19,118 nt of DNA from NCBI GenBank assembly GCA_009787745.1, contig WQST01000016.1, forward strand, positions 1 to 19,118, in the 5' to 3' direction. Of this stretch, positions 1-7,039 are shown one piece after another. The DNA is from Lachnospiraceae bacterium. Its GTDB lineage: Bacteria; Bacillota; Clostridia; Lachnospirales; Lachnospiraceae. The stretch's first letter is position 1. Each line of letters opens with the position of its first letter. The notes beneath the pieces are model-generated. The model had not been told where the DNA came from. It searched no databases and was given only the letters and a program-made list of their open reading frames with translations. The position numbers and the translations under genes were made by a program.

Positions 1-1398
1 CAAAAGACCAAACGTAACAGTTTCTATTCACTTAAAGGACAGCGGGTAGCGGGATTCAATTCGATGTTTGCCGTGGCAAGCATACCAATGGCAAAAAAAT
101 ATTATGAAGAGTTCAAGATACAGCTTTCCGAGATGAAGCGAAGCCTTACCGTAGCGACTATTTTCAGCTACAGCGCAAACGAAGATGACCCCGAAGATGC
201 CCTGCCGGATGAAGATTTCGATAATGATAAGTTAGACACAACCTCGCGCGAATTTCTTGAATACGTCATAAAAGATTATAACGCTACATTTACCACGAAC
301 TACGATACCTCGGCAGACAAGTTTCAAAATTACTATAAAGACCTTTCCGAGCGGGTTAAGAATCGCGAAGTTGACTTACTGATTGTCGTAAATATGTTCC
401 TAACGGGATTTGACGCGACCACGCTTAATACACTTTGGGTCGATAAAAATCTTAAAATGCACGGCTTAATCCAAGCGTATTCGCGCACCAACCGGATTTT
501 GAACAGCGTTAAGACTTTTGGAAATATCGTTTGCTTCCGCGACCTAAAGCAAGCCACCGATGATGCCATCGCTCTCTTCGGCAATAAAGAAGCGGGCGGC
601 ATTGTACTCCTTAAAACTTTTAATGAATACTATAACGGTTTCGAACATGACGGCGAATACAAACCGGGATATACCGAGCTGATAGCAATGGTCTTAGACT
701 CGTTCCCCATCGGCGAACCTATTCATGGTGAGGAAGCCCAAAAAGAATTTATCCGCCTTTATGGTGCAATTCTGCGGCTGAAAAATATCCTTACTTCATT
801 TGACGATTTCGAAGGGATGGAAATACTATCCGAGCGTGACTTCCAAGACTATCAGAGTGTTTATATTGATTTATACCAAGAGCTTCGCGGTGGTAAAGAC
901 GGCGAAAAAGAAAATATAAACTACGATATTGTATTTGAACTTGAGCTTATTAAGCAAGTGGAAATTAACATTGATTATATTCTCATGTTAGTAGAGAAAT
1001 ACCATAAAGGCAACTGCGAGGACAAAGAAATTATCGCCTCTATCACAAAGGCGATTGATTCCAGTATGGAGCTAAGGAGTAAAAAAGAGCTTATTGAGCG
1101 GTTCATTGAACAAGTCAATATTTCAAGTGTGGCGGATGCTGATTGGCAACGCTTCGTACATAAGCGCAGAGAGGAAGATTTGACGGCATTGATCGACGAA
1201 GAAAAGCTGAAAGATGAAGAAACACGCCGCTTCATCGACATCGCTTTCCGTGATGGAATTTTGAAAACAAACGGTACGGATATCGATAAAATAATGCCGC
1301 CGGTTTCTCGCTTTGGCGGCGGTAACCGAGCCAATAAGAAGCAGGGCATCATTGGTAAGCTGATGAAATTTTTTGAAAAATATTTGGGGTTGGTATAG
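1..1398 (+). CDS. hsdR: Type I restriction enzyme R subunit (HsdR), C-terminal part, 5' end outside window
   Basis: Frame 1 is open from base 1, so the gene starts upstream of the window; 465 residues are visible, against roughly 1000 for a full HsdR. HsdR is the ATP-dependent translocase and endonuclease subunit of type I restriction-modification complexes, working with HsdM and HsdS. The visible part holds the end of the second RecA-like motor domain. A motif V-like stretch (LLIVVNMFLTGFDA, about 373-414) is followed by motif VI, QAYSRTNR (472-495), whose arginines contact ATP. The rest is the helical C-terminal region that docks on the methyltransferase core, ending in the glycine-rich, basic tail common in EcoR124-like HsdR. 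The N-terminal nuclease and Walker motifs are not visible, so activity cannot be judged. No frameshift or stop is seen. hsdM and hsdS are expected to the left. Family call is secure. Confidence 0.93.
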   Translation, partial: QKTKRNSFYSLKGQRVAGFNSMFAVASIPMAKKYYEEFKIQLSEMKRSLTVATIFSYSANEDDPEDALPDEDFDNDKLDTTSREFLEYVIKDYNATFTTNYDTSADKFQNYYKDLSERVKNREVDLLIVVNMFLTGFDATTLNTLWVDKNLKMHGLIQAYSRTNRILNSVKTFGNIVCFRDLKQATDDAIALFGNKEAGGIVLLKTFNEYYNGFEHDGEYKPGYTELIAMVLDSFPIGEPIHGEEAQKEFIRLYGAILRLKNILTSFDDFEGMEILSERDFQDYQSVYIDLYQELRGGKDGEKENINYDIVFELELIKQVEINIDYILMLVEKYHKGNCEDKEIIASITKAIDSSMELRSKKELIERFIEQVNISSVADADWQRFVHKRREEDLTALIDEEKLKDEETRRFIDIAFRDGILKTNGTDIDKIMPPVSRFGGGNRANKKQGIIGKLMKFFEKYLGLV

Positions 1399-1461
1399 AG
1401 TGACTTACCCTGCCAAGTAAAGCAAAACAGAATTCACATGAGCTAAAAGGGTTGAGAAAAT

Positions 1462-1502
1462 CCGCCGCCTTGAGGTTCCCTTGCGAAAGCAAGGGGCGGC
1501 GG
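1462..1502. other. GC-rich two-part hairpin downstream of hsdR
   Basis: An outer stem CCGCCGC (1462-1468) pairs with GCGGCGG (1496-1502). It encloses an inner perfect 7-bp stem CCCTTGC / GCAAGGG closed by a GAAA tetraloop (1478-1495). The left side carries an unpaired stretch of about nine bases. There is no T run right after it, so it is not a classical terminator by itself. It lies 6 bp from the terminator hairpin at 1509-1552. It could stabilise the hsdR mRNA 3' end or be part of a dispersed structured repeat; no protein-binding role can be assigned. Confidence 0.55.
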
Positions 1503-1508
1503 TTTGAG

Positions 1509-1552
1509 GATAAAAATGCTACACTTGTTTTTCAAAGTGTAGTATTTTTATC
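1509..1552. terminator. Bidirectional intrinsic terminator between hsdR and nitroreductase gene
   Basis: Arms 1509-1526 and 1535-1552 form an 18-bp stem with one G.U pair and an 8-base loop. The core CTACACTT / AAGTGTAG is flanked by A5 on the left and T5 on the right, so each strand reads as stem plus U tract. It sits between two convergent genes, hsdR on the plus strand and the nitroreductase on the minus strand, which is the usual place for a bidirectional terminator. Confidence 0.85.
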
Positions 1553-1631
1553 AATGCTTGCGGGTGACTCTAGTCAATGTTTGAAAATGCTTATTAGTAT
1601 CAGGTAAGAATATATTGTCGGGAAAAGTTAA

Positions 1632-2150
1632 TCAGAAAGATTTATAGTGAACCATATCATTTAACGCTTTTCGCGTAGTTGAATGCCTTGATGGCGAAGC
1701 CAAATCCCCGTCCGGATATCCGATAGCTAAAATATTAACCGGAACAAGATTACACGGGATATTAAATTCATTTCTGATAACAGTCGGGTCAAAGTATGTT
1801 AACCAGCAACTGCCAAGTCCTAAATCCTCAGCACACATCATCATATGGTCTGTGGCAATAGTCGCGTCAACTTCAATCATGGAAGCATTGTCATAAGGTC
1901 GTATCCATGAGGTATTTTTGTCAGTGCAAATGATAATTGCCAATGTTGCGCCATGCGGATTAGTACCTTTATTTAATTTTTCCATGTCCTCAGAATCCGT
2001 CAAAACCAAGAAATGATTGGGTTGAAGATTTGCCGCTGTCGGCGATACTCTGCCCGCCTCTAAAATCATGTTAATTTTGTCGCACTCAACAGCCTTTGAT
2101 TGGTACTTGCGTACCGAACTGCGTTTCCTTGCCAATTCTAAAAAACTCAT
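1632..2150 (-). CDS. Nitroreductase family FMN-dependent oxidoreductase (172 aa)
   Basis: The product belongs to the nitroreductase (NfsB/FRP-like) superfamily: soluble homodimeric flavoproteins that use NAD(P)H to reduce nitro compounds, quinones or similar electrophiles. The N-terminal RKRSSVRKY stretch (about residues 8-16) is the typical FMN-phosphate-contacting RRSxRxF/Y motif. Further support comes from the PTAANLQPNHF segment (about 37-47) and the AEDLGLGSCW segment (about 107-116), both characteristic of the fold. At 172 residues it is a short, single-domain member. The start is supported by a perfect AAGGAGG on the minus strand (2159-2165) eight bases upstream of ATG. The gene is divergent from the HxlR-type regulator at 2283, and the shared intergenic region carries inverted repeats, so that regulator probably controls it. 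The physiological substrate cannot be read from the sequence. Confidence 0.9.
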   Translation of the reverse strand: MSFLELARKRSSVRKYQSKAVECDKINMILEAGRVSPTAANLQPNHFLVLTDSEDMEKLNKGTNPHGATLAIIICTDKNTSWIRPYDNASMIEVDATIATDHMMMCAEDLGLGSCWLTYFDPTVIRNEFNIPCNLVPVNILAIGYPDGDLASPSRHSTTRKALNDMVHYKSF

Positions 2151-2176
2151 TTTTTATTCCTCCTTAGAATTTGATA

Positions 2177-2205
2177 TTGAAATATTATCATATTAAGTAT
2201 ATAAT
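2177..2205 (+). promoter_or_regulatory. Predicted sigma-A promoter of the hxlR-type gene
   Basis: TTGAAA at 2177-2182 and TATAAT at 2200-2205 are separated by 17 bp, a near-consensus housekeeping promoter pointing at the HxlR-type gene. Transcription would start near 2212, leaving a leader of about 70 bases that contains the inverted repeats at 2229-2268. Confidence 0.6.
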
Positions 2206-2228
2206 CACAGGTAGTTACATTTATGCTA

Positions 2229-2268
2229 TATAGATACCTATATGACGCATTGGTATCAATAATATACC
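2229..2268. promoter_or_regulatory. Operator-like inverted repeats between nitroreductase and hxlR-type genes
   Basis: GATACC (2233-2238) and GGTATC (2252-2257) form a perfect inverted repeat within imperfect 12-base arms. A third half-site, ATACC (2264-2268), pairs with GGTAT (2252-2256) across 7 bp. On the minus strand the same bases include TTGATA (2254-2259) and TATCTA (2231-2236) with a 17-bp spacer, a possible promoter for the nitroreductase gene that the dyad would cover. HxlR-family dimers bind short dyads next to their own gene, so autoregulation plus control of the nitroreductase gene is the simple inference. Confidence 0.5.
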
Positions 2269-2282
2269 ATAGGAGAATTGCT

Positions 2283-2612
2283 GTGATTGATGAGAAAATT
2301 TTAACTTCCTGTTGTTCTGTTGAATGCTGTGTTGAAAAAGCATTAAATGTTATCGGGGGTAAGTGGTCATTTTTGATTATAAAAAACTTGTTTAACGGTA
2401 AAAAAAGGTTTGGTGAATTAAGAAAGCTACTCCATGACATAAGCCCAAAGACATTGACTTCTTGCTTGCGTTCATTGGAAGAAAACGATATTGTCACAAG
2501 AACCGTGTATCCTACTGTGCCTGTAACGGTGGAATATGCGCTAACCGGAAAAGGTGAAGAATTAGATAAGATAATAAATGCTATGTATTATTGGGGTGAA
2601 AAATGGACTTGA
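2283..2612 (+). CDS. HxlR-family (MarR-like winged-helix) transcriptional regulator, cysteine-rich N-terminus (109 aa)
   Basis: HxlR-type regulators are small dimeric winged-helix proteins. Several, such as YodB and HypR of Bacillus, sense electrophiles or oxidants through an N-terminal cysteine and control oxidoreductases. The family signature VIGGKWSFLIIKNL (about residues 23-36) is present, followed by RFGELRKLLHDISPKTLT (recognition region, about 42-59) and the wing near residues 74-86. The start chosen is GTG at 2283, with AGGAG (2271-2275) seven bases upstream. An upstream in-frame ATG at 2223 would add 20 residues, lacks an SD and runs through the inverted repeats. The N-terminus carries Cys10, Cys11, Cys15 and Cys16 (CCSVECC), where most relatives have one conserved cysteine. 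It is divergent from the nitroreductase gene, its probable target. Redox, thiol or metal sensing is inference. Confidence 0.88.
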   Translation: MIDEKILTSCCSVECCVEKALNVIGGKWSFLIIKNLFNGKKRFGELRKLLHDISPKTLTSCLRSLEENDIVTRTVYPTVPVTVEYALTGKGEELDKIINAMYYWGEKWT

Positions 2613-2645
2613 AACTTACTCGCTAATATAAATTAGTCAACTAAA

Positions 2646-2828
2646 TCAATTCATTTTGCAATATAAAAAGCAATAAGCAGTATTATTCAAAATCGGAATG
2701 ATTTTGATATTAAGTCCGGCTTCGTTTCCCGCACTTGTCATTTGCTCTGCTGTATACTTTTTATATCTAAACTGTGTTAATGGAATACACCTTATCGTAT
2801 ATAGATTTTTAGGAGTGCCTTTTTTCAT
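2646..2828 (-). pseudogene. Unassigned minus-strand gene fragment, possibly a deletion junction
   Basis: A 60-codon open stretch reads from an ATG at 2828, with no SD-like sequence in front, to a TGA at 2646. Its first residues (KKGTPKNLYT) look like the continuation, in a shifted frame, of the transposase remnant that ends at 2825. The rest (about residues 15-60, with YTAEQMTSAGNEAGL) looks like the C-terminus of an unrelated enzyme, perhaps a methyltransferase, but I do not recognise it firmly. The best reading is a mosaic of decayed sequence rather than a functional small gene. It could also be a chance ORF. Confidence 0.3.
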
Positions 2829-3043
2829 AGTCGGTCAACAGTATTATTTTTTTTGGTTTTTTCATGAAGACTGTCAGATATGTCAGTCAGAAGACAACTG
2901 TTGGAAGCGAGCATTCCATAAACGATATCGGTTGTTAGTTCTACACTAAAAATGAAGAAGATTCCTTATTTTTCTACTATTTTCTTAAAGTCAAGGATAG
3001 CACTCTTAATAAAATCAGGTTCTGTGAGTGAATCTGCGGAAAC
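2825..3043 (-). pseudogene. Decayed transposase, N-terminal remnant
   Basis: One minus-strand frame reads as protein over 72 codons with a single internal TAA (near 2966-2970) and then a TGA at 2825-2827. The segment after the internal stop (VELTTDIVYGMLASNS, CLLTDISDSLHEKTKK, NTVDRL) matches my recollection of the N-terminal region of DDE transposases of the IS4 type in Firmicutes, which read xxDMxYGILxSGSCLLTDI followed by KxNTVxRLSRHL. The catalytic DDE region is absent, no start codon is visible and no inverted repeats were found, so it is a fossil. Which IS family it came from is uncertain. The bases lie between the HxlR-type gene and the CNB-like gene and explain most of this otherwise gene-free spacer. 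Confidence 0.5.
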
Positions 3044-3059
3044 TCAAGAAAGTTTTTCG

Positions 3060-3088
3060 TTGTTTTAGATAACAGTGTGTGATATAAT
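3060..3088 (+). promoter_or_regulatory. Predicted promoter of the CNB-like gene
   Basis: TTGTTT (3060-3065) and TATAAT (3083-3088) are spaced by 17 bp and point to the gene at 3137. Transcription would begin near 3095, giving a leader of about 40 bases that includes AGGAG at 3118-3122. Confidence 0.5.
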
Positions 3089-3136
3089 TTTTTAGAGGTT
3101 TGTTAATATTGTCAATCAGGAGATGAAATAATTTTC

Positions 3137-5401
3137 ATGGAAAAGAAAATATTTAAAGCAGGTGAAGTTATTCAAGAAGCGGGGCAGCCGCTTGAAAAGT
3201 TTACATTCATTCTTGAAGGAACAGCGACGGCATTATATGAAGGCGGGGAATTACAATTAAAGAAGGGTGATGTTATCGGTGTTTCGAGCATATATTCCGA
3301 TGGGCATTTGATGTCGGTGACAGCTTCATCGGATTTGACAGCAGGTCTTTATAGCTATAATTCAGGTGATTTCATGATGATTTTACATGATCATCCTGAA
3401 ACAAAAGCCTATTTCGTCGTTTCGGTTTTCAGACAGCTACAGGAACTTTTTAATCAATATAAAAAGATTAAAGCTGATTGCATGTATTTATATCGTTTTT
3501 TTAGCATGAACTTTGCCCGTTATACGGAAATGTGTGAAAAGCATCATATTTCGCCTCGTACTTTACCGCATCAGAATGAGATATGCCCGCTTATCATAGA
3601 AGATGATGTCGAGCCATGGCTAAACGGTTACTATCGCGGTTTGCAGGAACTTGTTACGAAAGCCGCCGAACCTTCGAAGATAAGTGTTGATTTTAATTGC
3701 GGGATGATTTTGTCGGTGAGCCGCAGTATTTTCAACCTCGTGATGATTATCAACCAAATGAATGAATATAAGCATCAATTGCTTAATGTCATTATGAACG
3801 GCGAGCATATTGATTTGTTCGAATTTTTTACAACCGCTTATTTAAGGGTCTACGTCTTGGCGGAAGACGACAAGCCTGATGATGTAATAGTCAAAGAAAT
3901 TCTTTCAATTGTTAAGACATACGGTTTAGAGGAAAATCCCGCGAATAAGAAGCGAATCGATGATTATTTAGACAAATATCAACATGCCGGCGAACATAAA
4001 CAAACCGATGAAGACACTAATTCCGCTCCTGCTACAGTAGCGGTTCAGGGTTCGCTTAATCTGATTTTAGACTATGCGGGTTGTGATGATGATGTTTGCG
4101 AAAGTTTCCGTAAAGAACTGAAACTTTATAAAGGCACCGCCAACAAAGGCTCAACCGAAGACGCTGACCGCAAAAGAAGAATGGTTCTGTCGAAGCATTT
4201 CTATTCAATCTATAGTGCCGCCGCGATTAAGAGCTTGACCGATAATGATGTTCCGCGGGTGATAAAAATGTTTTTGAATTTCGGTTATGTTGACGAAGAG
4301 TTAGCAGGGATGGATAATGCGTCTTACCTTTACAATATCGTTGACCATTTACCGACTAGCCCTGAAAAAGGGGTCTATACCTTTTATCAATGGATAACGG
4401 CGATTTATAAAGGCGAGAAAGCGCCTTGCCGTAATGAATTTGACCTTGACTATTACGATTACCTTAATGAGCAAGTCCGCATGAATAACCTCACGAAAGC
4501 GAAAGCTTCGGAAATGGTTAATGATACTTTGCAAATGGTTATATTTGAAATAGATAATGCTTTCCCTAGTGCCAATAAGGTTACGAATGGGCGAATTACG
4601 ACATTCTGTCCTGTTTTTTCGGAACATAATTTGATGAAAACGATTAAGCAGATGCTGGTAAGCGCGGATATAGTCCGGCGTGAGATTGGCTCGATTTGTG
4701 CTAAAGATTTCGGTGCTTTCTGCCGTGAAGCCGTATTTTCTCAACCTGAATCAGGCATAACTAAAGAAACAATCAATGTCGATGTTTGGCCCGATGTAAT
4801 TTTACTTCCGAATGTCGGTATCCGCGGAGTTATGTGGCAGGAAATCGAGGGTAAGAAGCGGACGACCCCCGCGCGTTTCATGCTATCTTTATTCCAGGCG
4901 GATGATTTAAGCAAAATCCTTTATCGTTTGGTCGCAGAGTTCCGCTGGGAAATGTGTAAGCGTGTTCAGGGCGCTAGATGGAATGATGCTTCGGAGCGCT
5001 CACTGACGAGCGATTATTCCGATTACATCGCCTCATATCGTAAGAACAACGACCTATCGAGTGATGTAAAAGAAAAAATAAAATCCGACTTAGTTAAATG
5101 TAAAAATAAAACCAAAGAAATGTTTATCTCCGATTATACGAGTTGGCTTCAATATGAAAGCGGCGGTTCGCCGCGGCTTAATAAAGTGGTAAGATTGATT
5201 ATGTTCACCTATTGCCCGTTTAGTAAAGAAATTCGGGATAAAATTAAAATAAACCCATTCTATACTGAATCAGTCGAAAAATACGATATTCGCCTGAAAA
5301 ATCGGCTTAAGCATTATGACAACTTAGCGAAAAGCCTTAGTAATAAAGGCTTTACATTACCCGAAGAAATCAGCGAAACAAGGCGTTTGTTAGAGTTATA
5401 A
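3137..5401 (+). CDS. Large protein with N-terminal cyclic-nucleotide-binding-like domain, remainder unassigned (754 aa)
   Basis: Residues 1 to about 115 read as a CNB (CRP-type) jelly roll: FKAGEVIQEAGQPLEKFTFI, then a glycine-rich turn ILEGTA, LKKGDVIG, and a helix after YSYNSGDFMMIL. The phosphate-binding cassette that normally reads GE(x)ALL...R.A is replaced by GVSSIYSDGHLMSVTA (48-63), without the canonical Glu and Arg, so cAMP or cGMP binding is doubtful. The remaining 600-plus residues are soluble and largely helical, with a low-complexity acidic linker near residues 285-300. No CRP-like helix-turn-helix, kinase or cyclase motif is visible. AGGAG (3118-3122) lies 14 bases before the ATG, a long spacing; a three-codon ATG-AAA-TAA sits between them. 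The gene has its own promoter and lies 81 bp upstream of metG. Similar CNB plus long-tail proteins occur in Clostridia, to my recollection; function unknown. Confidence 0.8.
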   Translation: MEKKIFKAGEVIQEAGQPLEKFTFILEGTATALYEGGELQLKKGDVIGVSSIYSDGHLMSVTASSDLTAGLYSYNSGDFMMILHDHPETKAYFVVSVFRQLQELFNQYKKIKADCMYLYRFFSMNFARYTEMCEKHHISPRTLPHQNEICPLIIEDDVEPWLNGYYRGLQELVTKAAEPSKISVDFNCGMILSVSRSIFNLVMIINQMNEYKHQLLNVIMNGEHIDLFEFFTTAYLRVYVLAEDDKPDDVIVKEILSIVKTYGLEENPANKKRIDDYLDKYQHAGEHKQTDEDTNSAPATVAVQGSLNLILDYAGCDDDVCESFRKELKLYKGTANKGSTEDADRKRRMVLSKHFYSIYSAAAIKSLTDNDVPRVIKMFLNFGYVDEELAGMDNASYLYNIVDHLPTSPEKGVYTFYQWITAIYKGEKAPCRNEFDLDYYDYLNEQVRMNNLTKAKASEMVNDTLQMVIFEIDNAFPSANKVTNGRITTFCPVFSEHNLMKTIKQMLVSADIVRREIGSICAKDFGAFCREAVFSQPESGITKETINVDVWPDVILLPNVGIRGVMWQEIEGKKRTTPARFMLSLFQADDLSKILYRLVAEFRWEMCKRVQGARWNDASERSLTSDYSDYIASYRKNNDLSSDVKEKIKSDLVKCKNKTKEMFISDYTSWLQYESGGSPRLNKVVRLIMFTYCPFSKEIRDKIKINPFYTESVEKYDIRLKNRLKHYDNLAKSLSNKGFTLPEEISETRRLLEL

Positions 5402-5411
5402 GCCAATATCA

Positions 5412-5452
5412 TGCGAGACAGAGATGCTTCGCTTTCGGCTCAGAATGACAGG
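5412..5452. repeat. Candidate dispersed intergenic repeat upstream of metG
   Basis: The run GAGATGCTTCGCTTTCGGCT followed by CAGAATGACAGG resembles the short element of the form GAGATTCTTCGCTTCGCTCA plus GAATGACA. That element recurs in intergenic regions of many bacterial genomes and tends to fold on itself. It is GC-richer than the flanks and fills half of the 81-bp gap between the CNB-like gene and metG. Only one copy is in this window, so dispersal is assumed from recollection, not shown. Confidence 0.45.
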
Positions 5453-5482
5453 CCTAACTATAATCAATACATGGAGAGTTAG

Positions 5483-7039
5483 ATGGACAGGAAAAAATTC
5501 TACATCACAACAGCAATATTTTATGCATCAGCGAAACCGCATATCGGCAATATTTACGAAATTATTATGGCTGATTGTATCGCGCGTTTTAAACGTCTTG
5601 AAGGCTATGACGTCTTTTTCCAGACCGGAACGGATGAACACGGGCAAAAAATAGAACTTAAAGCCGCCGATAACGGGGTAAATCCGCGGGAGTATGTCGA
5701 TGGAATGGTAGATATGATTCGTGAACAATTTGACTTAATCAATCCGTCATACGATAAATTTATCCGCACCACCGACGATGATCACCAAAAACAAATTCAG
5801 AAGATATTCAAACGTTTTTATGATCAGGGTGATATTTATAAGAGTGTTTATGAAGGGCTTTATTGTGCGCCTTGTGAATCATTCTGGACAGATTCGCAAT
5901 TAGCGGAGGGCAAATGCCCCGATTGCGGACGTGACGTCCAATCGGCGGAGGAAGAAGCGTATTTCTTTAGAATGAGTAAATATGCCGGCCGATTGATTGA
6001 ACATATCAATAACAACCCTGATTTCATCAAACCGGTATCGCGTAAAAACGAGATGATGAACAATTTTCTTCTGCCGGGGCTTCAAGATTTATGTGTTTCC
6101 CGTACTTCATATAAATGGGGAATCCCTGTTGATTTCGACGATAAGCATGTCGTCTATGTCTGGATGGATGCTTTGTGCAATTATATCACAGGAATTGGTT
6201 ATGATACAGATGGTAATCACACCGAACAGTACAAGAAACTTTGGGCGGCGGACCTTCATTTGATCGGAAAGGATATCGTCCGCTTTCATACGATTTATTG
6301 GCCCATTTTTTTAATGGCGCTATCGGAACCATTACCGAAGCAAGTTTTCGGTCATGCTTGGCTTTTGAAAGGCGAAGGGAAGATGAGCAAGTCAACGGGG
6401 AATACGATTTATGCCGATGATTTGGTTAAGCTATTCGGGGTTGATGCGGTTCGCTATTTTGTCCTTCATGAAATGCCTTATGAAAATGACGGGACGATTT
6501 CCTTAGATTTGATGATTGAAAGGATCAATGCTGATCTTGCCAATGTTCTCGGCAATCTTGTCAACCGCACGGTCGCGATGATTAATAAATATTTCGGCGG
6601 CGTTGTCTCAAACAGCGGTATAAATGAAGAAATTGATGCTGATCTTAAGAAGGTGGTATTGAACGCGGTTGACCGAGTGAGTCAAAAAATGAATGAGATG
6701 CGGATTTCCGACGCCGTCAGTGAGGTATTTAATTTATTTCGGCGTTGTAACAAATATATTGATGAAACTGAGCCGTGGGTACTGGCAAAAGATGAAGCAA
6801 AACATGACCGCTTAAAAATGGTTTTATACAATTTAGTTGAAGCGATTAGCATCGGCGCTTCATTGCTTTCGCCTTTTATGCCCGAAACAGCGGACAAAAT
6901 TTCCGCCCAGCTTAATGAGCCGCTACGCGTAATGAATGAACTTGACCGCTTCGGGCTTTACAAAACCGCTACGAAAGTAACAGAAAAACCGTTAATTCTT
7001 TTTGCCCGTTTAGACCCAAAGGAATTTATTGATGATTAG
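5483..7039 (+). CDS. metG: Methionyl-tRNA synthetase, short form without C-terminal tRNA-binding domain (518 aa)
   Basis: This class I aminoacyl-tRNA synthetase charges tRNA-Met with methionine in the cytoplasm. The HIGH signature is HIGN at residues 20-23 and the KMSKS loop is intact at 300-304. One zinc knuckle is seen as C128-x2-C131 and C145-x2-C148, the single-knuckle form typical of Thermus and Bacillus-type enzymes. The anticodon-binding helical domain follows (about 350-500) and includes LGNLVNRTVAMINKYF and EPWVLAKDE. The protein ends at 518, lacking the roughly 110-residue EMAP/Trbp111-like C-terminal dimerisation domain found in Bacillus or E. coli MetRS; many bacteria have this short form or a separate subunit. 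GGAG (5473-5476) lies six bases before the ATG. The last 8 bases overlap the following hydrolase gene, so the two are likely co-transcribed and translationally coupled. Confidence 0.97.
   Translation: MDRKKFYITTAIFYASAKPHIGNIYEIIMADCIARFKRLEGYDVFFQTGTDEHGQKIELKAADNGVNPREYVDGMVDMIREQFDLINPSYDKFIRTTDDDHQKQIQKIFKRFYDQGDIYKSVYEGLYCAPCESFWTDSQLAEGKCPDCGRDVQSAEEEAYFFRMSKYAGRLIEHINNNPDFIKPVSRKNEMMNNFLLPGLQDLCVSRTSYKWGIPVDFDDKHVVYVWMDALCNYITGIGYDTDGNHTEQYKKLWAADLHLIGKDIVRFHTIYWPIFLMALSEPLPKQVFGHAWLLKGEGKMSKSTGNTIYADDLVKLFGVDAVRYFVLHEMPYENDGTISLDLMIERINADLANVLGNLVNRTVAMINKYFGGVVSNSGINEEIDADLKKVVLNAVDRVSQKMNEMRISDAVSEVFNLFRRCNKYIDETEPWVLAKDEAKHDRLKMVLYNLVEAISIGASLLSPFMPETADKISAQLNEPLRVMNELDRFGLYKTATKVTEKPLILFARLDPKEFIDD

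Noticed and set aside
2223..2282. Upstream ATG for the HxlR-type gene adding 20 residues
   Set aside because: No SD before it, it passes through the inverted repeats, and the GTG at 2283 has AGGAG at ideal spacing with the family's normal length.
2698..2949. 83-codon plus-strand ORF in the gene-free spacer
   Set aside because: It is the antisense of the transposase-like remnant and has no SD or family resemblance.
4349..4744. 131-codon minus-strand ORF inside the CNB-like gene
   Set aside because: Antisense to a continuous, protein-like plus-strand gene and without an SD or recognisable motif.
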